64,000 bases of DNA from a bacterium (GTDB lineage Bacteria > Cyanobacteriota > Vampirovibrionia > Gastranaerophilales > JAILCC01). Positions 18,441 through 26,179 of this stretch are shown here, piece by piece (position 1 is the stretch's first letter; every line of letters begins with the position of its first letter). Position numbers and translations under genes: made by a program. The notes under the pieces were generated by a model. It was not told the DNA's origin. It did no database searches and saw only the letters and a list, made by a program, of their open reading frames with translations. The DNA is taken from positions 45,796 to 109,795 of the forward strand of contig JAILCC010000015.1 in assembly GCA_024680555.1 (NCBI GenBank), given 5' to 3'.

Positions 18441-18530
18441 AAAAGAAAAATCCGACATTTTGTCATCGAATTAGTTGACATATACAATTCTTTTCCATCT
18501 GTCAGAGAGAAAATTTAGCCCTGTAGAATT

Positions 18531-18989
18531 TTATTTGTCATAAACTCCAAATTGTACTGCTGCCAATGGTTCCGGCATTGGAAAATATTGCTTTGCGGGG
18601 AAATGAGTTTTTTTCTTTGTTCCGTCTGAATCGTAAAATTGCAATTCGTATCTTCCGGCAGAATATACCGTAAAAGAGCCTGTCAGATAATGTTCGTCTT
18701 CTACGTTATAATCTTTGCCCAGAGCAAGAGTATAGCCCCACATTGCGGAGAGATTACTCTTTTTTAAAAGTTGCAACCTCACCATATCCGCCCTAAAACC
18801 TTTTGGCGCAATCAGGATAAAGTTTATCGTGTCATTTTTCTTAAATTCATTCATCGGGATAAAAGTTTCCCTCATAATCGGTTTTGTGCTGAGAAAAACA
18901 CGAGGAGTTGTATCCTTGCACCCTGCGAGGGAAAGTCCCATTATAAATACCAATAAGAGATATAAAAAATTTTTTGCATTCTTTATCAT
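18531..18989 (-). CDS. Uncharacterised lipoprotein
   Basis: The 152-aa protein has a lipoprotein signal with lipobox LAGC (Cys near residue 23). The mature part looks beta-rich, and I recognise no family. Its start overlaps the stop of the upstream membrane-protein gene as ATGA, so the two are translationally coupled. They probably act together at the envelope. Confidence 0.8.
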   Translation of the reverse strand: MIKNAKNFLYLLLVFIMGLSLAGCKDTTPRVFLSTKPIMRETFIPMNEFKKNDTINFILIAPKGFRADMVRLQLLKKSNLSAMWGYTLALGKDYNVEDEHYLTGSFTVYSAGRYELQFYDSDGTKKKTHFPAKQYFPMPEPLAAVQFGVYDK

Positions 18990-20110
18990 TTTAAACTACT
19001 CAACTCCTGTCTAATTTTTTCTATTTGTTCTCGCTCTTTCAACAGTTTTTTTGTTTTCACTTTTTCATAGATAAACTTGCTTGCTTTATAAATAAATATA
19101 ATGAACAAAGCGCCCATAATAGTTAAACAAACTAAATTTCCTTTTCTGGCACCGATATACAACAATAAAAAAATTATAGTTGTCAAAAATTCTATCCAAA
19201 ATCTAACTTTTGCAATTTGATTTTTTAACGAAGACACATTCATAGATAAATATATAAAAGCCGCTATGATAAAAATTGGAAAACCTAAATAAAGATAATA
19301 TTGATTTTGTGAATCAATAGCAAGTTTTGAGCAAAGCACCAACCCCCACAGAAGTATAGTTGCAGGAATAATTAAAGTTTTTGCTGGTATATTGGGACCA
19401 AGCAGGTTTTCTTCTTCAGCTCCATTTTTTATTGCGGTTCTCTGACAAAATTCGTCAAGAACAAGGGATTTTGTTCCATTTTCCTGTTGAAGTTCATTTT
19501 CATATTCAATAGCTTTATTTAGTTGATTTGTATCTTTCCAGTTTGCATAAAAATTATTTCTTAGGAGTTCTCTGTCGTACTCGTTAAATTCAAAAGAGGA
19601 ATCAATTTCTTCTATAGTATAATTTTCTTCTACATAATCATCCAAACTCGACTGAGCCATAATTTCATCAATCGGTTTATTTAGTTTATGCTCCTTTGCA
19701 AGTTGAAACATACACGTCATATAAACTCTTTCGGATGCTGAATTTGCCTTATCAATTGTTGTTTCACGACTTTCTCCGAGTTGAACGGAATTTTTTGCAG
19801 CCTTATAAACATCAAAAGCCACTTTCTGAAGTACCGATTGCCAATATTCTTGAGGTAAGTCGTTTTTATAATTATCAACCCCTCGATGATACATCCATTC
19901 CCCAACAAGCTGCGAAATAAGAACAATATTGTCTGTATTATATTTATACCTGTCTTTTGCCAGCTCATCACAAGAAATAAGAATAAACTCATAAATAACT
20001 TGTGTAATAAGTATCCTGATATCCTCGGGAATTTCAGCATCAAAAGCGTCCATTGCCTGTGAGGCAAGATTTTTTGCAAATTCTTCCGTATAAAAATATT
20101 CTGAAAACAT
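18986..20110 (-). CDS. Membrane protein with an N-terminal domain shared with the flagellar-operon protein at 40842-41786
   Basis: The 374-aa protein has two parts. Residues 1-175 match the first 168 residues of the FliG-like protein almost end to end; shared motifs include EFAKNLASQA/EFARNLAEQA and QLVGEWMYH-G-DN-KN--PQEYW. The shared domain ends at a D-DYVE-NY--EEI motif. The second half has four hydrophobic segments starting near residue 245, and a charged C-terminal helix. I know no name for the shared domain. No Shine-Dalgarno sequence is present; TATAAT ends 6 nt before the ATG. It is coupled to the downstream lipoprotein. Confidence 0.85.
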   Translation of the reverse strand: MFSEYFYTEEFAKNLASQAMDAFDAEIPEDIRILITQVIYEFILISCDELAKDRYKYNTDNIVLISQLVGEWMYHRGVDNYKNDLPQEYWQSVLQKVAFDVYKAAKNSVQLGESRETTIDKANSASERVYMTCMFQLAKEHKLNKPIDEIMAQSSLDDYVEENYTIEEIDSSFEFNEYDRELLRNNFYANWKDTNQLNKAIEYENELQQENGTKSLVLDEFCQRTAIKNGAEEENLLGPNIPAKTLIIPATILLWGLVLCSKLAIDSQNQYYLYLGFPIFIIAAFIYLSMNVSSLKNQIAKVRFWIEFLTTIIFLLLYIGARKGNLVCLTIMGALFIIFIYKASKFIYEKVKTKKLLKEREQIEKIRQELSSLK

Positions 20111-20116
20111 ACTTTT

Positions 20117-20144
20117 ATTATAATGTTTTTCAAAAATTTTTCAA
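20117..20144 (-). promoter_or_regulatory. Promoter giving a leaderless transcript of the membrane protein-lipoprotein pair
   Basis: The minus strand reads TTGAAA, a 16-bp spacer, TATAAT and six bases, then the ATG at 20110. Five of six -35 bases and all -10 bases match consensus. Confidence 0.6.
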
Positions 20145-20147
20145 AAA

Positions 20148-22484
20148 CTATTCTTCTTTTATCGGGTCACGGTTTATGCAATCAATCGCAAGACTTGCAT
20201 TTTTGGCTATATCAGTTGGAATGCCGCTTATTGTGCAGAATTGTCTCAGAACATCAATTGTGCGCTTAAATGACCTGACTAAATCACCTTCGGAAAATTC
20301 TTCGTCAACAAACATTTCTTCCCATTCGCCACCGTTTATCCAAAACTCAATATATGCGGCAAATTTCGGATTCCAATTCATATAAATATCCACCCCTTTG
20401 TCTTTTTGGGTTTGATGAATTTTTTTCAAAATATCTCTTGCCCTGAAAATAGCATCTTTGACTTCTTTTGAAAGTTTCAATCTCGGTCTTGTAAAAATCC
20501 TGTCTTCTTCAGTTGTAACGGTGCAAACGGCGGATGCTAGCTGCGCCAAATCAAGTCCGTCAAATATTCCGTTAAAGAGTAATTCTGCGAGATAAAGTTC
20601 ATTTTCTGAGCGCAAAGCCGCTGTGAGTATCCCTTTTTCGGTAGGATAATCATTTTCAAGGTATCCGTATTGTGTCAGAATATCTTTCAGTTTTATAAAT
20701 CTGTGCCAGTATGCATCTTTTTCAAACTCAATGGCAGACGATATTTTAGCAAGTTTCTTTTCAAGTCTTTCTTTTGCTTCTAGTTCTTTAATATGTTTTT
20801 TATACAGTTTGCAATAATTGCATTTGATTTTTTCCATTTTGTGATAAAAATCTTTTGTTTTATTGTTGTATTCAATGACCTCGGGGGCATTTTTTCCGCC
20901 GTGGTTTTTTGCCTGTTTAAGTAGAGTATTGGTTATTTTACGGAATTGTACATACTGGTTTTTCAGCTTGTTAAATTCCATCATATCATTTACCCCGAGA
21001 TTATATTGGCAAGGGAAATTATTTATTTCTTTTATCCTTGCAAGAAGTTGATTTTGTTCATCCATAAAGGGTTTCAAACGATTTGTGGATGAAAAATATC
21101 CAAAACTTTTTAATATCAATTCTCTCGCTTCTTCAAGCGTAAAACGTTGCAAAAGGTTTAAAACCATTGAATAACTGGGAGTAAATCGGCTTTCTAAGGG
21201 TTCTGCCGCTGATGATGCAACCAAATATGCATCTATCGGATCATCAAATTGGTTTCCCACAATTACTACGTGCCCGACTTTATCCATTCCACGTCGCCCC
21301 GCACGTCCCGACATTTGCAAAAACTCGCTTGCCGTAAGTTTTCGATGACCATTATCCGTACGTTTGCTTATAGAGCTGATAATGGTGGTTCTTGCAGGCA
21401 TATTTATACCTGCTGCAAGAGTTTCCGTTGCAAAAACAACTTTGATTAGTCCTCTTTGAAATAATTTTTCGGTTAAAACTTTTAGCGCAGGCAAAAGTCC
21501 TGCGTGGTGGCTTGCAACACCTTTGTATAAATAATCAAGGTTTTTATGATTGGCTAAATAAGGATTATCCTTGACATACTCTGATATAATGTCTGATAAC
21601 TCCCCTTCTTCTTCTTTGGAAAGAAGATTTAAAATCGAGGTGTCTTCCATGTACATATCGCATTTTTTTCTGCTAAATGTGAAGTATATCGCAGGAAGCA
21701 TATCCCTGTTATTTAAAATCTCAACAAGATTTACGGGAGAAATTTTGCGCTTTTTATTATTAAATCTATTATTTTTTTGCCTGCCTGTCCTGATTTTCGG
21801 ATTTATTTTTCCGTTTTGCTCAAAAAGAGGAACAATATCGTTTTTTGTTTCATCACTATAATAATAGTGTCTCAAAGGAACAGGGCGAAAATCGGTATTG
21901 ACGAGTCTTGTGTCTGAATGAACAGTATTTATCCAGTCGGTAAGGTCTTTTGCATTCGCAACCGTAGCACTCAGGGCAATAAATTTAATATTGCTCGGGC
22001 AATAGATAATACTTTCTTCCCAAACGGTGCCTCGCTGTTCGTCATTCATATAGTGAACTTCATCAAGCACAACATATTCAACATTTTTAAGATTTTCTTC
22101 AATTTTGCCAAGGTTTGTGCCATAGAGCATGTTTCTGAATACTTCGGTTGTCATAACGACAATTTGCGCATCTCTGTTTATTGAAATATCGCCTGTCAAA
22201 AGCCCGACTCTGTCCTCTCCATATTTGGAAGAAAAATCACGAAACTTCTGATTACTAAGAGCTTTTAAAGGAGTTGTATAAAAAATTCTTTTGTTAAGTT
22301 CAAGCGCTTTTGCTATGCCTATCTGCGCAATAACGGTTTTGCCCGCACCTGTCGGAGCGCAAACAACAACGCTGCGCCCTGCACAGATATGCTCCATCGC
22401 CTCTTTTTGAAAATCGTCTAATTCAAATCCAAAATCTAATTCCAAAATATGCTCCTGATACATTTTGTTGGGCAAGTATGCCAA
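20148..22484 (-). CDS. Ski2-like DEVH-box RNA helicase
   Basis: The 778-aa SF2 helicase has Walker A APTGAGKTV, TTPLKALSNQK, the DEVH box in VLDEVHYMND, SATVANA and the C-terminal helicase motif QMSGRAGRRGMD. A helical C-terminal region with CNYCKLY (possible metal site) and a DSHCT-like tail follows. Cyanobacterial and actinobacterial relatives act in RNA metabolism; this one may unwind RNA for decay or maturation. The frame begins with TTG at 22484. An in-frame TTG at 22445 has AGGAG 6 nt upstream and still keeps the whole conserved region, so it is a strong alternative start. Confidence 0.9.
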   Translation of the reverse strand: MAYLPNKMYQEHILELDFGFELDDFQKEAMEHICAGRSVVVCAPTGAGKTVIAQIGIAKALELNKRIFYTTPLKALSNQKFRDFSSKYGEDRVGLLTGDISINRDAQIVVMTTEVFRNMLYGTNLGKIEENLKNVEYVVLDEVHYMNDEQRGTVWEESIIYCPSNIKFIALSATVANAKDLTDWINTVHSDTRLVNTDFRPVPLRHYYYSDETKNDIVPLFEQNGKINPKIRTGRQKNNRFNNKKRKISPVNLVEILNNRDMLPAIYFTFSRKKCDMYMEDTSILNLLSKEEEGELSDIISEYVKDNPYLANHKNLDYLYKGVASHHAGLLPALKVLTEKLFQRGLIKVVFATETLAAGINMPARTTIISSISKRTDNGHRKLTASEFLQMSGRAGRRGMDKVGHVVIVGNQFDDPIDAYLVASSAAEPLESRFTPSYSMVLNLLQRFTLEEARELILKSFGYFSSTNRLKPFMDEQNQLLARIKEINNFPCQYNLGVNDMMEFNKLKNQYVQFRKITNTLLKQAKNHGGKNAPEVIEYNNKTKDFYHKMEKIKCNYCKLYKKHIKELEAKERLEKKLAKISSAIEFEKDAYWHRFIKLKDILTQYGYLENDYPTEKGILTAALRSENELYLAELLFNGIFDGLDLAQLASAVCTVTTEEDRIFTRPRLKLSKEVKDAIFRARDILKKIHQTQKDKGVDIYMNWNPKFAAYIEFWINGGEWEEMFVDEEFSEGDLVRSFKRTIDVLRQFCTISGIPTDIAKNASLAIDCINRDPIKEE

Positions 22485-22510
22485 ATCTGCTTTCTGTTAA
22501 ACATTCATGT

Positions 22511-22570
22511 CATGCTGAACTTGTTTCAGTATCTTTATATCAGACCCTGAAACAAGTTCAGGGTGCCATG
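22511..22570. repeat. Intergenic palindromic repeat, copy 1
   Basis: TGAACTTGTTTCAG (22516-22529) and CTGAAACAAGTTCA (22547-22560) form a perfect 14-bp stem. A second copy with the same core lies at 36651-36710, between flgC and the transglycosylase gene. Confidence 0.8.
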
Positions 22571-22611
22571 TGCTATTATTGTAAAATATATCCCCGATTA
22601 TGGCAATTAAA

Positions 22612-22854
22612 TTAAAACCTATCACAAATCAGCGTTTTGCCTTTTGCTTTTCTGATAAGTTTTTGCCAAAATGAATGCAGCGAAGATTTTTTCTGCGGTT
22701 TCAATTTGTCTGCCAAAACCGCTTTTTTAACAATCATTTTATTGTATTCAATATTACCTTCTTCGGTCTTTAGTTTTTCTTCATCAAAATTTTTAATTTT
22801 GTACGAAAGAAGTTTGACGGATTTTTCGATTCGTTCTTTAATTTCGTTCATCAC
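22612..22854 (-). CDS. Small hypothetical protein
   Basis: The 80-aa frame is Lys/Glu-rich and helix-prone, with a basic C-terminus. GTG (22854) and ATG (22851) are both possible starts, and no convincing ribosome site is seen. No family is recognised. It could be a spurious frame, since an antisense frame of similar length covers it. Confidence 0.35.
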   Translation of the reverse strand: MMNEIKERIEKSVKLLSYKIKNFDEEKLKTEEGNIEYNKMIVKKAVLADKLKPQKKSSLHSFWQKLIRKAKGKTLICDRF

Positions 22855-23071
22855 TAACCATGCTTTTTGACTGATATAAGAGAATAAATTTGTTTAAGAC
22901 ATGAACCATGTTAAACTGTCATGATTTTTTTGTGTTCCACCAAAAGGTTGAAAATGAAGCATGTTGCATGGGTTGAATGGTGGAAATATTCACCACTGAC
23001 ACCAACTTGCGCAAATTTATTGTTTGTGTTAATTTGATAACAAATCGAAAATTTTTTAAACTGGAGGCATC

Positions 23072-23596
23072 ATGAAAGTTATATTAAAAAAAGACGTACA
23101 ATCGCTTGGTGAAGCAGGTGATGTTGTAGAAGTAAAAGACGGTTTCGCAAGAAACTATCTTCTTCCTAATTCTATGGTAGAAGTAGCTACAAAAGGCGCT
23201 CTTGAAAATAGAGAACGCAATATTGAAAGAATTAAAGCAAAAGCTGAAAAGCTTTATCAAGAAGCACTCGACAAGGCAGAAAAAATCTCTGCTCTTGAAG
23301 TTATTTCTATTGAAGCAAAAGCCGGCGAAAGCGGAAAACTTTTCGGCGCAGTAACAACCAAAAAATTGGCTGATTTGTTGGCAGAAAAAGTTGATTTTGA
23401 AATTGACAGAAAGAACCTTTCACTCAACAAACCAATCAACCAAGTAGGTTCTTACGAAATGCTTATTAAACTTTCTTCAAAAGTTTCAACAAAATTAGCT
23501 GTAGAAGTTAAGGCTTCCGAAGTTATTAAAGAATCTATTATTGAAGAAGTTGATGCTGCTGAAGCAGCTGCCGCTGCGGCTACTGAAGAAGCATAG
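23072..23596 (+). CDS. rplI: 50S ribosomal protein bL9
   Basis: bL9 binds 23S rRNA at the base of the L1 stalk. The 174-aa protein starts with the typical MKVILKKDVQSLGEAGDVVEV and the GFARNYLLP signature. A long connecting helix and the C-terminal domain (GKLFGAVTTKKLAD) follow. It has an extra acidic/Ala-rich tail of about 25 residues, longer than the usual ~150 aa. GGAGG precedes the ATG. The neighbours rpsF, ssb and rpsR, often linked to rplI, are absent here. Confidence 0.97.
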   Translation: MKVILKKDVQSLGEAGDVVEVKDGFARNYLLPNSMVEVATKGALENRERNIERIKAKAEKLYQEALDKAEKISALEVISIEAKAGESGKLFGAVTTKKLADLLAEKVDFEIDRKNLSLNKPINQVGSYEMLIKLSSKVSTKLAVEVKASEVIKESIIEEVDAAEAAAAAATEEA

Positions 23597-23615
23597 TTCG
23601 CAACATAATTTTCAT

Positions 23616-23647
23616 AAAAAATCGCTCTCAAAGAGGGCGATTTTTTT
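23616..23647. terminator. Terminator between rplI and the convergent TPR gene
   Basis: AAAAATCGCTCTC and GAGGGCGATTTTT pair with one mismatch around AAA, followed by more T. The last bases overlap the stop of the minus-strand TPR gene, so it probably works for both. Confidence 0.88.
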
Positions 23648-24578
23648 ATCTTCTTACCGTCATTTTATTTAATTCCTGTTTTATTTTTTCTGCCGGAATT
23701 TTGAGGTTTTCGGTATCCATAAGCGCTTGTTTTAATTCTTGTACGGCTTCGTCTTTTTGCCCATTTTTTTCATAAAGTTTTGCCAGTACAAAGTGCAAAT
23801 CGGCAAGGTCGGGATTTTCCTGAAGCCCTTGAGAAACGTCATTTATTGCATCTTCAACAAGATTATTTTCCACATAAAGTTTTGCAAGAGTTTTGTATGC
23901 ATCAATGTCGTTCGGGTTTATTTCAAGTGTCATTTTTAGGAAAGTAATGGCTCTTGAGGTGTCGCCGAGTTCTTTATACAAACACGCAAGATTATAGTAT
24001 GCCCAGCTGTATTCGGGGTTTATTTTGATTACTTTCTGATAATATGCTTCCGCTCTGGGCTTGTCTCCGGTTCTGTTGTATTCGTAGGCAAGATAAAACC
24101 ACGCATAAGCATCGTCGGGGTTTAATTTCACTGCATTTTCAAGGCAAACTATTGCTTCGTTAGACATATTTTTCTTTGAAAATAAAACTCCGAGGTTAAA
24201 ATGCGTATTAGCATCATTTATATCAATATTTAAAACCTTTTTGTAGCCTGCTATTGCCGCATCAATATCTCCCATTTGGTCATATAAGAAAGCCAGATTA
24301 TAATTAAAATCGGCATCCTGCGGCGAAAGCTCAACGGCTTTGTTATATGCTTCCAGTGCTTTATTCGGATTTTTTAATTTTTCATATAATATTCCGATAT
24401 TAAAATACAGTTCACCTTCCTGCGGAAATATATTCAGCAGGTTTTGGAATATTTCAAGTGCATTTCCAAATTGACCGTCATCAATATACAAAAAAGCCAA
24501 CTGCTTTTTTGCGGCATAATCACCGGGTTCTTGCTCAATAAAATTTTTAAGATTTTCTATTTGCTCTTTTATTTCCAA
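23646..24578 (-). CDS. Tetratricopeptide repeat protein (~8 repeats)
   Basis: The protein is almost entirely TPR units of 34 aa, such as ELYFNIGILYEKLKNPNKAL and THFNLGVLFSKKNMSNEAI. It has no signal peptide. The open frame runs from a TTG at 24629, but GGAG lies 6 nt before an in-frame TTG at 24578. I chose that start, giving MEIKEQIENLKNF and about 310 aa. It follows the histidine kinase gene closely on the same strand. The binding partner is unknown. Confidence 0.85.
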   Translation of the reverse strand: MEIKEQIENLKNFIEQEPGDYAAKKQLAFLYIDDGQFGNALEIFQNLLNIFPQEGELYFNIGILYEKLKNPNKALEAYNKAVELSPQDADFNYNLAFLYDQMGDIDAAIAGYKKVLNIDINDANTHFNLGVLFSKKNMSNEAIVCLENAVKLNPDDAYAWFYLAYEYNRTGDKPRAEAYYQKVIKINPEYSWAYYNLACLYKELGDTSRAITFLKMTLEINPNDIDAYKTLAKLYVENNLVEDAINDVSQGLQENPDLADLHFVLAKLYEKNGQKDEAVQELKQALMDTENLKIPAEKIKQELNKMTVRR

Positions 24579-24632
24579 GATTTTCTCCAAATTTATACGT
24601 ATTTTAACAAATTTTCCGATTTTAAACAAATT

Positions 24633-25898
24633 TTAATTATCAGGTAAGTCTATTATAAATGTCGTGCCTCCGTTTACTTTGCTTTCGACCGATATTTTAC
24701 CGTTGTGAAGCTCTACAAGCTCTTTTGTTATGGTTAATCCGAGTCCTGTTGAGGCGTATTTGCCCGAAAATTTATTGTCAACCTGTTCAAATTTTCCGAA
24801 GATTTTTCCGTAATATTTTTCGTCAATTCCTATACCATCATCCTTGACATATATTTGTACGGAGTTTTTCAGCTTTTTTAAGCCTGTTTCTATATTACCG
24901 TTTTCGTTTGTAAATTTGACCGCATTACTTAAAAGATTGTATAAAACCTGATTGATTTTTTGTGCGTCGGCAGGTATGATGACAGGGTTTTTGGGAAGTT
25001 TTGTTGTTATTTTTATTTTCTTTTTGTTTGCAAGACTTTTTATAATCACAACTGCTTCTTTTATCAAAAGACAAATATCGACATGGGATTTTGAAATACG
25101 CATAGCTCCCGCTTCAATCTTAGACATGTCAAGAATATCGTTAATTAAACCCAACATTTCTTTGCCGCTGTTTTGGATGTCTAAAATATATTCGGCTTGC
25201 TTTTTGTTGAGTTCGCCAAAAACTTTCATCTCTAGTGCTTCGGAAAGTCCAATAATGGCATTTAGAGGGGTTCTTAGTGAGTGGGACATATTCATTAAAA
25301 AATCAGTCTTGATTTTTTCGGCTTCACGTATTTTTTCATTTTGCGCTTTTATGTCATTAAGACTGTCGGTTTTTTCAACAACATTGTCGTTTAGTATTTT
25401 CAATTGAAGTTTAAAGACATTGTTTAATTCCGCATCTTTTACCATGTACGAAAATACTCCCGCCAAACCTTGTGATATTGCAACAGTTTCTTCCGAAATG
25501 TTTTTTGCAGAAAAGTTTATACCGATAATTATTCCGAAAACAGCCTCTCTTATATTTAGGGGTAAAATAACGGCGGAAGCATTATTTTTTACTGAAATTC
25601 CAATTTCTGTCAGGATATTTTTTTCGCCCTTTTTAATTTTTAATGTCAGGGGTTTTTTATTTTTTATAAAATTTTTGAACTCAATTCCAACAGAATAGTC
25701 GTCATTAAAAATGATGTTTGGATTTGGTTCGGACATATTTTTTAATTCTATTCCGTCTGCACTCAAATATCCGATGAGAACAAAATCAAATCCCAATTCT
25801 TCTTCAAAAGTTTTGATAATAAGTGAGGACGCTTCATCGGGGGTAAGCTCTCTATTCAATATTTCGGGAATTTTTAAAAAGCTGTTTATCAATTTCAT
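24633..25898 (-). CDS. Sensor histidine kinase with N-terminal GAF-like region
   Basis: The kinase autophosphorylates a histidine and passes phosphate to a response regulator. Residues of about 20-180 form a GAF-like input domain without membrane segments, so the protein is probably cytosolic. The H-box is MNMSHSLRTPLNAIIGLSEA. The ATPase domain shows the N-box (LLSNAVKFTNENG), G1 (DDGIGID) and G2 (STGLGLTITKEL). The frame extends to 26072, but that would run through the promoter and start of the divergent gene at 25969; the ATG at 25898 gives 421 aa. No response regulator is adjacent, so this is an orphan kinase. Confidence 0.88.
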   Translation of the reverse strand: MKLINSFLKIPEILNRELTPDEASSLIIKTFEEELGFDFVLIGYLSADGIELKNMSEPNPNIIFNDDYSVGIEFKNFIKNKKPLTLKIKKGEKNILTEIGISVKNNASAVILPLNIREAVFGIIIGINFSAKNISEETVAISQGLAGVFSYMVKDAELNNVFKLQLKILNDNVVEKTDSLNDIKAQNEKIREAEKIKTDFLMNMSHSLRTPLNAIIGLSEALEMKVFGELNKKQAEYILDIQNSGKEMLGLINDILDMSKIEAGAMRISKSHVDICLLIKEAVVIIKSLANKKKIKITTKLPKNPVIIPADAQKINQVLYNLLSNAVKFTNENGNIETGLKKLKNSVQIYVKDDGIGIDEKYYGKIFGKFEQVDNKFSGKYASTGLGLTITKELVELHNGKISVESKVNGGTTFIIDLPDN

Positions 25899-25968
25899 AT
25901 TTTTTTCTGTATAATTATTATCAAAAACATTATACAATTTTACCCATGTTGGGACAAAGAGGTTTACA

Positions 25969-26178
25969 ATGGAAAATAAATTTATGAGCTTGTATTTGAT
26001 ACTCGGAGGATGTGCGCTTGTCTTGATTTTGACAGGGCTATTATTGCCGACTGTATTAAATCTTTTGAACATAGATATATCAAGTAAAGTACTGTATATG
26101 TTTCAAAGCGCATTTATAATTTCGGGACTGCTTGATGCGTGGCTCGTATTTTATGCAAAGAAAAAACTTTCAGAATAA
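25969..26178 (+). CDS. Small membrane protein
   Basis: The 69-aa protein has two hydrophobic segments (about residues 7-33 and 41-63) and a short basic tail. AAGAGG is placed 7-8 nt before the ATG. No family is recognised. It lies alone between two minus-strand signalling genes. Confidence 0.65.
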   Translation: MENKFMSLYLILGGCALVLILTGLLLPTVLNLLNIDISSKVLYMFQSAFIISGLLDAWLVFYAKKKLSE

Positions 26179-26179
26179 A

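Larger units (their letters stand above)
17645..18530. other. 886-nt non-coding region with five hairpins
   Basis: No open frame here has a recognisable product or a good ribosome site; the short frames (61-85 codons) follow the palindromes. Instead there are at least five separate inverted repeats, listed individually, packed mostly into 17.95-18.44 kb. Small stems also occur at 18209-18220 (CCAC/GTGG) and 18221-18237 (ACAAAAC/GTTTTGT). The region may be a decayed mobile element, a structured non-coding RNA locus or a repeat sink. Confidence 0.6.

Noticed and set aside
17645..18530. Short frames of 61-85 codons in the hairpin region
   Set aside because: They follow the palindromic sequence on both strands, with no ribosome sites or recognisable products.
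22637..22870. 77-codon plus-strand frame opposite the small hypothetical gene
   Set aside because: Ser/Phe/Leu-rich antisense composition and no ribosome site; neither strand is strong, and the minus-strand frame looks more protein-like.
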